Assembly (NCBI GenBank): GCA_964057225.1
Contig: OZ059900.1
Span: 26,489,638 to 26,553,637 of the forward strand
Direction: 5' to 3'
Source: Auanema rhodensis
Lineage: Eukaryota > Nematoda > Chromadorea > Rhabditida > Rhabditidae
DNA: 64,000 nucleotides
Of the stretch, positions 25,640 to 33,500 are shown one piece after another. A program made the position numbers and the translations under genes. Positions within the stretch are counted from its first letter, which is position 1; every line of letters starts with the position of its first letter. A model generated the notes under the pieces. The model was not told the DNA's origin, ran no database searches, and was given only the letters and a program-made list of their open reading frames with translations.

Positions 25640-26540
25640 TCTTTTCACTCTATATCTTTTATTTGATTACATATCTTGAGCAATTTTGAATTCTGCCATC
25701 TATTTTTAAACAAATCATCATACATTTGGTGGCTTTTTGAAAAATAAAATAAAATCTGATCCCAAATCCATGCCATAATATCATTTATTAAATTTTTATT
25801 CATTAAAATACACTTAAATTTAAATATTTTGATGCTCAAAAACTGACACATTTAAATATTTTGTATTTTTCAAATCATTTCACTCCATCTCTTTTATTTA
25901 ATTTCATATTTTAAACAATTTTAAATTTTTACCACTACTTTATAATTTTTATTTATTAAACTTTTTAATCATTAAATTACACTTAAATTTAAATATTTTG
26001 ATGCGCAAAAACAGAAACATTTAAATATTTTGTTTTTTTTTTTTCTAAACCATTTCACTCCATCTATATTAAACAATTTTATATTTCTACCACTATTTCA
26101 TAATTTCATTTTTTAAATTTTTAATCATTAAAAAAACATTTAAATTTCAATATTGTGATGCTCAAAAACTGAAACATGTAATTGATTTATATTTTCTAAG
26201 CCATTTCACTTCATCTCTTTTATTTAATCACATATCTTGAACAAATTTAAATTTCTATCACTTTTTCATAATTTCGTTTATTAAATTTTTAATCACTAAA
26301 AAACATTTAAATTTCAATATTGTGATGCTCAAAAACTGAAACATTTAAATATTTTGTATTTTCTAAACCATTTCACTTCATCTCTTTTATTTATATATAT
26401 TTTAAACAATTTTATAATTCTACTATTATTTAATTTTTATTTATTAAATTTTTAAACATTAAAAAAAAAAAAATTGATGCTCAAAAACTGAAACATTTAA
26501 ATATTTTGTATTTTTCTAATCGTTTTGAAACAAACTAAAC
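25640..26540 (+). repeat. About 165-bp tandem repeats in left TIR (copy of PolB intron 4)
   Basis: Roughly five degenerate units, each with the phrases catttcactccatctcttttattta, aaacaattttaaattt, ttattaaattttta, atcattaaa and gatgctcaaaaactgaaacattt. In the right arm (about 34964-35864) the same array forms most of the only long intron of polB. Very AT-rich and without coding potential. Confidence 0.85.
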
Positions 26541-26724
26541 ATATATTTGAAAACATTTCAATTAAATAAAAAAAAAATAACGACTATAACAAACAAAGAG
26601 ACATAATAATTTTAAGCAAAAGATGAAACAATTCATATATATTCTTAAAACTATTTTTATTTAAACTTTTAAAAATAAAAATAAAAAAAAAAAAGCATGT
26701 AAACTGTTAACGTTTTTCCAACAG

Positions 26725-27382
26725 AAAGTTTATTCTGCACTTGCCCAAAGGTAACTATGCAAATGGTGATGAAATAATACGCGGAATCAATGCTGGAAAA
26801 GAACAATTTATTGCTAGCAGCACTAAACCTCTTGAAGCTGAGGAAGAAGCACGTATAAAGGGTTTGATAGATAAAGATGAAGATGTGAAAAAGTGGTATA
26901 ATAATCGACAAGCTGAGGCTAAACTTGTCAAGGAAATGCTGGCAGACGCCACGTTTCGATTTAACAAAACACTACAACGCATAGAGTTTGTAACAAGTAA
27001 GCGGCTATTATTGAATGCAACACTCGGTGATGCTCTCGCATATTTTCTTGGCTTTGAGAATAAAATTATCAACGACACGTTAATAGCCAGGCGCCCCATT
27101 GATTTTTCAAATAACATTAATACAATGTATATATATTGTGATATTGTAGAATATTCCATTCTCGGTAATGTGAAAGCTAATTTACTTGCATGTTTACCTG
27201 TACCACCTTCCACCGAATTTGGTAAAATGATTGCCAAAACATTTAATCCTATTCGTTATGTACCAATCACTAAGCAAACACTCGATACTATACGTATTGA
27301 AATTTTAGATGAATTCGGCCGCCCTATGCAATTTAATTATGGTTCTACAGTTGTTACATTACATGTTAAAAATGTGAAATAA
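26725..27382 (+). CDS. Penton-like minor capsid protein of the Polinton, 5' end missing
   Basis: An open frame of about 218 codons from a strong 3' splice site (tttttccaacag, exon from 26725) to TAA 27380-27382. There is no ATG before about residue 69, and an in-frame stop lies at 26708-26710, so the start must come from an upstream exon. The body begins KFILHLPKGNY..., has a Lys/Glu-rich helix, and ends with a beta-rich domain (YIYCDIVEYSILGNV... to ...GSTVVTLHVK) typical of the Polinton penton/minor capsid protein that forms capsid vertices. Known relatives are longer at the N-terminus; the upstream part here is replaced by the left TIR, whose edge is at 26709. AATAAA overlaps the stop codon (27378-27383). 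Family call rests on remembered features of the C-terminal domain. Confidence 0.75.
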
Positions 27383-27383
27383 A
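27378..27383 (+). terminator. Poly(A) signal of the penton gene
   Basis: AATAAA overlapping the TAA stop of the penton frame. On the other strand TTTATT at 27387-27392 gives an AATAAA for the convergent zinc-finger gene, so the two 3' ends nearly abut. Confidence 0.6.
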
Positions 27384-27486
27384 TGTTTTATTCAACAGTT
27401 ATACAAGACCACATTACGATTTTCGAAGGTTTAAAAGGTAGTTCAGCGCCGTTTTGTTCGATGCGCGGCTCGTGTTGTGAATATTC

Positions 27487-27852
27487 TCAGTTACTATTGC
27501 AGCGGCATCGTTTTGGTTCGGTTGACTGTACAAACTCCTCAGTTTTTTCAGAGGGTTCGCTGGTATCATTTCCATCACCATCTTTACCATTCGTTCCATT
27601 ACTATTATGAAGACGCCGAATATGACGCTGACAATTGAATCTTGTTCCAAAAGTTTCACTACAATAAGGGCACAAACGTCTACGAACACCATCCAAATGT
27701 CCATATTTTTGAATAAAGTCAGCATTGCTGATATAACTGTTACATACGGGTTGAATCCCGTCATGTCTTTTTAATACGTGATCACTAAAATGCTTGGCTG
27801 ATGAAAATATTTCCTTGCACGTAACACAATACTTGTTACATAAAAGTTCCAT
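27487..27852 (-). CDS. Two-finger C2H2 zinc-finger protein of the Polinton
   Basis: A 121-residue protein from ATG at 27852 (MELLCNKYC). Two C2H2 fingers are visible: CVTC...HFSDHVLKRH and CPYC...NCQRHIRRLH, separated by about 25 residues. The C-terminal third is low-complexity (Asn/Gly/Asp, Ser/Glu) with a short basic-cysteine end. Nucleic-acid binding is likely; small zinc-finger proteins are seen in some Polintons and may regulate element transcription or genome packaging, which is inference. It converges on the penton gene and lies head-to-tail with the protease gene on the same strand. A GTG-initiated extension to 27876 is open but an ATG start is preferred. Confidence 0.7.
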   Translation of the reverse strand: MELLCNKYCVTCKEIFSSAKHFSDHVLKRHDGIQPVCNSYISNADFIQKYGHLDGVRRRLCPYCSETFGTRFNCQRHIRRLHNSNGTNGKDGDGNDTSEPSEKTEEFVQSTEPKRCRCNSN

Positions 27853-27900
27853 TAGAGGAAAATAAAAAACAACCACACACAGTCAACTCACTTTTATATA

Positions 27901-28050
27901 ATGAGTGGAATAATGACTAGTGTTGTACAAAAGCCTAGTCCCAGAGATATTCCTTTAATGAATGGCACTGAAATACGTTTCAAAATCTTTTTGTACAGGG
28001 GTGTTGGCACAGATTGTTCCAACGTGTATCTTATACATAATTCACAGTGA
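27901..28050 (+). CDS. Small 49-residue reading frame, function unknown
   Basis: ATG at 27901 to TGA at 28048-28050, in the gap between the zinc-finger and protease genes and on the opposite strand to both. A TATA-like ttttatata lies 10 bp upstream. The product is short, with a hydrophobic-basic middle (FKIFLYRG) and no recognised domain. It could be a small Polinton gene or chance; the gap is otherwise unexplained. Confidence 0.35.
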   Translation: MSGIMTSVVQKPSPRDIPLMNGTEIRFKIFLYRGVGTDCSNVYLIHNSQ

Positions 28051-28110
28051 CAGGGAATATTCATAACTGACCACCTAATGTAGCAGGTGACGTTTTAATG
28101 GCGAGGTTGA

Positions 28111-28566
28111 TCATATGCTAGATAATTTATAGTCGAATACTTTATGCATAAACGCTTTAATAAAGACATCATCGTTTTGTAATAGTTTAAAAAATGAACA
28201 AATGCTTTCAAATGTATTACCAGCTGACAACATTAGTATTACAAATATTGCATAACCACCACAAGTGTATTCAATTATGCGTTGTGGTTTGCAAGTATTA
28301 ACTTTTACATTTTTATATTTGGCCAGATAATGACGAATGTACTTGTTCATTTTATAACCCAAGCTACAGAAAAAGTAGGCTTGATCATTACGTACAAAGA
28401 TGACTTGCCAATGTGTGCCCGGTTTATCGTGTGTGTCAGTATTTACAACAAGTGCAAAGTTCTTTCGACGTGTTTTGGGTAGAGTATCCGCGCTAAATAC
28501 ACCGAGGAATAGTTTTCGAGTGATGCGGACAGATCGCAATAGTGACGCTATTTCAGACGAATACAT
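28111..28566 (-). CDS. Adenain-like cysteine protease of the Polinton
   Basis: A 151-residue protein from ATG 28566. It resembles the adenovirus-type maturation protease (C5/Ulp1-like fold): His in GTHWQVIFV (H52), a Gln (Q95) ahead of the nucleophile, and Cys in YTCGGYAIF (C102), spaced as expected. The family processes capsid precursor proteins during virion assembly. The position that usually holds the acidic triad member (after the FF of the strand following His) reads FFCSLG, with Cys67 where Asp or Glu is expected; either an altered triad or a nearby Asp takes over. Length is close to the compact members of the family. The adjacent capsid genes support a maturation role. Confidence 0.85.
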   Translation of the reverse strand: MYSSEIASLLRSVRITRKLFLGVFSADTLPKTRRKNFALVVNTDTHDKPGTHWQVIFVRNDQAYFFCSLGYKMNKYIRHYLAKYKNVKVNTCKPQRIIEYTCGGYAIFVILMLSAGNTFESICSFFKLLQNDDVFIKAFMHKVFDYKLSSI

Positions 28567-28616
28567 TTAGTAAAATGATCTAGTGTAACTTTTGTATTGC
28601 GCACGTGCGGTTCAAT

Positions 28617-29069
28617 ATGCCACACCTCCTTCTAGACTTGAACTCAATTCAATGGACAACACTTTTGAATCAACAAATGGGTGGGGCGCCATTTAGTGGA
28701 ATGATGTTTCAACGTGGTATGCAGAGAGGTCATGGCCTGGGTGGTATACTGGCAACATTGGCATCGTTTTTACCACGCATTATTCAATCACCTATAGCCC
28801 AAAATCTCATCAATGCTGGAAGGAATGCATTATCCAGTGCTGTAAGCAATAGTCCAGTTCTAAACTCACCTCTTGGCGGCCAGTTGCTAAAAACTAGCAA
28901 TGAAATTGTTGATGGGGTGCTCAAGGGCGATAATATCAAGCAAACTCTTAAAACAGCCGGCCGGCAGGCTATACGAGATCTTACCGGTTTGGGCAAGCGG
29001 CGACGACGCAAAACCACAAAACCTCATAAGCGTCTGTGCATAACTCGTGAGCGGTCGTATCGTATTTAA
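28617..29069 (+). CDS. Small basic virion-type protein of the Polinton
   Basis: About 150 residues from the ATG at 28617 (a GTG frame opens at 28605). The N-terminal half is Met/Gly-rich, with a GLGGILATLASFLP segment that would form an amphipathic or membrane-active helix; the C-terminus is strongly basic (GKRRRRKTTKPHKR). This combination recalls the minor core/membrane-lytic proteins of adeno-like viruses, and a protein of this type commonly precedes the major capsid gene in Polintons. The stop codon (TAA 29067-29069) directly abuts the ATG of the capsid gene, which suggests a shared transcript with reinitiation or alternative splicing. Function is inferred from position and composition. 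Confidence 0.65.
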   Translation: MPHLLLDLNSIQWTTLLNQQMGGAPFSGMMFQRGMQRGHGLGGILATLASFLPRIIQSPIAQNLINAGRNALSSAVSNSPVLNSPLGGQLLKTSNEIVDGVLKGDNIKQTLKTAGRQAIRDLTGLGKRRRRKTTKPHKRLCITRERSYRI

Positions 29070-30404
29070 ATGGCTAAATTGATAGATTCAAAATCAGCAC
29101 AAGCACTTTTACCTAATATTAATTATAGTGACATACCGGCGTCGGCATTAGGTGTTGAATCCACTCGTACTGTACAAGTTCCTTTAAAAAATACTTTTCT
29201 TCCTCAAGGACCATGGGAATTTGTTATAGCCCAAAATTCCAAATCATTTCTTAATCTGAGAAGGTGTTGGTTGAATGTAAAATTCAAAATTGTAACCACA
29301 AACGGTGATCCAGTACCAGACAACCTTGTTTTTGCACCATGCCAACAATTTGCAGCCAGTTTGATACACTCGTATCATTTAAAAATTGGTGATGTTAGCG
29401 TGTATGACTCTACCGTAAATCATGCCTACAAAACATATATTGAGAATATTCTAATGTATAGCAACGATGTTAAAGAGAGCAAACTTGCCATATCAGGCTA
29501 TCATGCGGATAGATATATAGATAATGCAGCCAGTCCTGGCTTTAGAGCGCGACAAGGGCTTGTTAAAAATGGCATATTGTGTGAGATGGCTGCTCCCATC
29601 AGTATCGACTTATTCAATCAGGAACGACTGTTTGTAAACTATTCAAAAATGGAGCTAACTGCATATCCAAACCGTGATAATTTCTTAATTGACACACTTG
29701 GATGGAATAATGAAAGCAAGGATGCTGCAATGAAGGAGGAGTTTCCAAACCTGAAAATAGATATCAACGATGTGCACTTGCTTATTCAAGAGTTTGATCT
29801 AAACGCTGGATTAGCTATGGCTATAGAAGATAAACTTGTAAAGGAACGAATACACTACCCCATGACGTCAGTGAAAATGCGCTCTTATTTCATAGAAGGA
29901 GGCCGTTTGGATTCACCCAATAACATATTATTCACGTCGCATACACCGAAACGTGTTGTAGTAGGTCTTGTCGGCGCACACGCCTATAATGGTACTTTTA
30001 AACATTCGCCATTCAACTTTAAACCGTTTGAATTGAAAAATATATACTTGACGCTCAACAATCGGGTAATACCTACCCGCCCTTATAATTTAGAATGGCG
30101 TTCTTCCTATGCCACAGCATATATTGACATGTTGGAGGGTTTGGGTCTTGGTCGTACAGATTCATCCAATGGTATTACACCAGCAATGTATAAAACCGGC
30201 TTCACATTTTTTGTATTTGATATTTCACCGACTGTACACTCGTCCGAGTTATTTGATGTTATACGACAAGGTAATGTGGCCCTGAAATTGGAATTTGGTC
30301 AACAAACGCCGCAAGAGGGTTTATATGCTATTGTTTATGCAGAATATGACTCTATTCTTTCAATTGACAACAATCGTGCTCCATATATTGATACCAGTTT
30401 GTAA
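29070..30404 (+). CDS. Major capsid protein of the Polinton (double jelly-roll type)
   Basis: A 444-residue protein starting MAKLIDSKSAQ. Regions such as VPLKNTFLPQGPWEF, NLRRCWLNVKFKIV, and the C-terminal TFFVFDISPT...EGLYAIVYAEYDS correspond to the widespread Polinton capsid family often labelled F54H12.2-like in animal genomes. Members form a double jelly-roll that trimerises into the icosahedral shell. The frame is complete, without introns, and of normal length. It follows the small basic protein with no spacer and converges on polB; AATAAA at 30412-30417 supplies the 3' end. Identification rests on family recognition; fold assignment is established knowledge for this family rather than visible here. 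Confidence 0.88.
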   Translation: MAKLIDSKSAQALLPNINYSDIPASALGVESTRTVQVPLKNTFLPQGPWEFVIAQNSKSFLNLRRCWLNVKFKIVTTNGDPVPDNLVFAPCQQFAASLIHSYHLKIGDVSVYDSTVNHAYKTYIENILMYSNDVKESKLAISGYHADRYIDNAASPGFRARQGLVKNGILCEMAAPISIDLFNQERLFVNYSKMELTAYPNRDNFLIDTLGWNNESKDAAMKEEFPNLKIDINDVHLLIQEFDLNAGLAMAIEDKLVKERIHYPMTSVKMRSYFIEGGRLDSPNNILFTSHTPKRVVVGLVGAHAYNGTFKHSPFNFKPFELKNIYLTLNNRVIPTRPYNLEWRSSYATAYIDMLEGLGLGRTDSSNGITPAMYKTGFTFFVFDISPTVHSSELFDVIRQGNVALKLEFGQQTPQEGLYAIVYAEYDSILSIDNNRAPYIDTSL

Positions 30405-30411
30405 TGTATGT

Positions 30412-30417
30412 AATAAA
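30412..30417 (+). terminator. Poly(A) signal of the major capsid gene
   Basis: AATAAA 8 bp after the capsid stop codon; a second lies at 30442-30447. The interval 30405-30542 is the shared 3' region of the capsid and polB genes. Confidence 0.6.
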
Positions 30418-30448
30418 CTCTTTAAAACATTTGATGAGAAGAATAAAA

Positions 30449-30454
30449 TTTATT
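30449..30454 (-). terminator. Poly(A) signal of polB
   Basis: AATAAA on the minus strand about 90 bp beyond the polB stop codon, interleaved with the convergent capsid signals. Confidence 0.55.
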
Positions 30455-30542
30455 AATACAACTATACATAAAAATCTATAAATACAACCATATACAAATA
30501 TACACGCGATAATAAAATTTATAAATTCAAATATATTAAAAA

Positions 30543-33500
30543 TTATTCACAATAACCATAGGGTAAAGTACTAAAATCGTCTAGATAACAAAGTTTATCC
30601 ATTACGACCTTGGTACTCTTTGTCATGTCCATCGTGGATATGGCACCAAGCTGCCTCTTTAATAACGTTGTTTTGGTTTTTAAAACCAATTTTTCTCCAT
30701 CCATCACGAGTCCTCGAACCAATCGCTCCATACTTTGATAGTTTACCACGGTGGCTGCCGTGTGGTCCAGCGTCTGTAATTTTAAAAAGTTTCTCAATAA
30801 TATATTTTTATACTTACCACTCCCTTTGCCTTGGTGATATACTTGACCTGACCAGCTGCATTTACTAGCTCATAACTATAAACTTTTGCAGCTGGTGAAA
30901 CAAATTTGGTCATTGACCAACCATCGGGTATTTCTGAGGTTAGTTTACCTAACCATTCACCCTTCATATCCTCAATTGGATCAGGCTGATCGAGGCATTT
31001 TAAATAAATTAGAGAATCGGTGTCTAAATGATGTACGTTTAAATTGTATACAAAGTATAAAATTACCTGTATACACCAAGTTCTTTCCAATTTTTTCCAT
31101 TGCCTTATACAATAGTAGCCTTGCATGAGCGGTTGTATAAGCCGCTATGGCTACATTTGTAAACGGCGCTGGTGCCAGGTGTGAGTCTTCTGGCACTGTT
31201 GTACAGTACGCCACATCGTCCACAATTTTGAAGCCCGTGAGTTCCCTTGCAGGATCAGTTATGATCCTACCAATTTCAGGATCCTCAACACCAATAATCT
31301 TGGTTTGGGCTTTATCCGGTCTTTGACCCATTTTACCCCATACACTATAAACAAATTTGTAAATTTTTATTTTTAAAAGTTTACATACCTATTCAGCTGT
31401 AGTTTGGCAATGCTACGCATGGCCGCATTCTTTTCAATTTTGTTGCTCTCCAGAGCAACACCAGTGTTCTCCTCGTGCTCTTGGAGATATTTTAGCTGTA
31501 AAATTCTATTTAATGCCATACTTTTCATGACACATACCTTTTCAGCCTCTGTCATATTTGGCTTAGGCCAGCCCGATGCCTCTTGCTTAATTTTTATGTA
31601 CTTTTGTACAAAATCCTTGAATAGGCCTCCTTGCTGCCATTCATCCCAGTGCCAAACCTCATAAACATGAAGCACTTTGTAGCCACGCTGTATGGCACAT
31701 TCGAGCTCTACATGCGTTACAGTCAGATGCAGCTTTCGAGCGTCTTCATCATCTTGGTGCGGGCATGTTACATTTTTGCCTCTGTTTGCACATGTGCGGC
31801 AGTTTGTAAAAATTAATTTACCGCCTATGCGTGTTCCTAATACAGGATACAACAAATTTGTGGGTGCAAGCACGTCACATTTCACAAGGCCCTTGTATGG
31901 GCAGCATGCCTCAAAACTCTCAAAGCCCTCAGTAATCACTTTAGGATTACCCACAGGGTAATAGGCATCAAATGCCGTTACATATGGATAAAGTGAACAA
32001 AAGTCCACATACTCTAGTGAGTATCTATCCGAAGCTTGGGCCAAAAGCTTATATGTTTGAGTTCGGCCGCCGGTGAAGGCATCTCGAGGTGCCAATCGAG
32101 TTACAACCTCAGTGTCCTTCATAAAATTTGCCATTTGCTCATTTGATGACATTTGAGCAGTAATTTCGTGTTCCCACACAGTGGTTACACTAATGCCCTG
32201 GCTTTGAATAGCCTCAAGCCTTTTCATGGTTTTTTCATAAACCTAAATGTTTCGGTTAAAAATGATTTAAAAAAGTATTGGTTACCTCTTCCATTGTTTC
32301 ACCATTTCTGCCTGGTGCAATAGCAGTCTTGTTGGTGCACTGGGGGCAACCATGATAAATACAGCCATTAAACTACAAAATTTTTCATTTTTTTTTACAT
32401 TTATTACAAATTACTCACCTCATAGCCGTGATTAGCCACACTGTCATAAGCATCAAGTAGATAGCGTTGGCCATCTACTCGCACAACAAATTCACCACCA
32501 TTAAGCTTATGCATTAATGGGCGGCCTAATCCGTGTTCTAGCCATTTAATGTATTTTATGGCAATTATACTCTGCTTCTGGCCGGCATAATAACCAGTCT
32601 CAGGCAGAATACCCACTTGGTTCTCTTTAATGTGGTTCATTTTCAACTGTAATATACTAGTTTTGAAAATGCTTGTATTTTAAAAAAAAACTTGCCTGGA
32701 ATAAAGAGAAACTGGCAAATGTCATACATTGTATGACAGGATTCCAGCCAGTGGTGGCGGTGGCCAACTTCATGTACACTTTCATACAGTTGGTTAAAAT
32801 ACGGACATCTGTCCTACAATATTCCAGAAGCTCCTCATCAAAATCAAACACACTTTGATTACGCTCCTCATACCAAATATTGAATGAAGCTAGGTCTTCT
32901 GCTTTCATTCTAGCAGTACAATAGTAATGCTTTGGTGGCAAGGATGGTAGCACTTTGCCATAATTTATTGGGTGGTTAAAGAGGTATGGGAATTGTCCTT
33001 TACTCATATCAGGTACACCAAATGCCTTGGGTAACGCTGATAAGGGTAAAGGCACTAGTAAATAACTATCTTTAAAACATAAATGGTTAATGTTTTGACC
33101 TCTTAAAGGCTTGACAACCATGCTAATAATCTTGGTCCCATTTAAAATGGGGTCAGGATATATTCCACGGTTTATCAGCCTAGACACCAAGAAATGTATG
33201 TCAAAGCGCGACCCGTTGTGCGCAATCAAAATTGCATTATCATTCTCAGAAAAGTTGAGTAACCAATCAAGGAAACGATCTGTTACAGACCATTCACTAT
33301 CACCTTGTTGGTACCCAAAATGGCCCTCCTTGGTTGTGCATTTCTCACAGGAATTGGCATCTATACAACTTTCACAAAATTTGTTATACACAACCATATT
33401 GGGCCATTGTTCATCTGCATATTCATGAACATTTGTGCCGTTTTTTAACACAACTGTTTCAAAGTCATAAAATATAATCTTAAACAAGTAAGCATTACAC

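Larger units (their letters stand above)
23564..26709 (+). repeat. Left terminal inverted repeat of the Polinton
   Basis: Matches the reverse complement of 34798-37939, with only about 4 bp net length difference and scattered changes (for example one base at the cgcatg/tgcatt site near 23780). From the tip inward it holds short 27-29-bp repeats (23602-23740), an AT-rich stretch (23790-24110), seven copies of a CGATA palindrome (24142-24954), a copy of PolB exons 1-4 (25189-25601) and an array of about 165-bp repeats (about 25640-26540). The match stops at 26709, 16 bp before the penton coding exon. Confidence 0.95.

Noticed and set aside
25645..25851. 68-codon frame in the TIR (and mirror 35653-35859)
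   Set aside because: Lies in the tandem-repeat part of polB intron 4; AT-driven, not shared by the other repeat units.
31496..31537. In-frame 42-nt segment of polB read as coding
   Set aside because: It has GTATGT...TTTTACAG ends and the length of neighbouring introns, so I treat it as an intron, but retention cannot be excluded.
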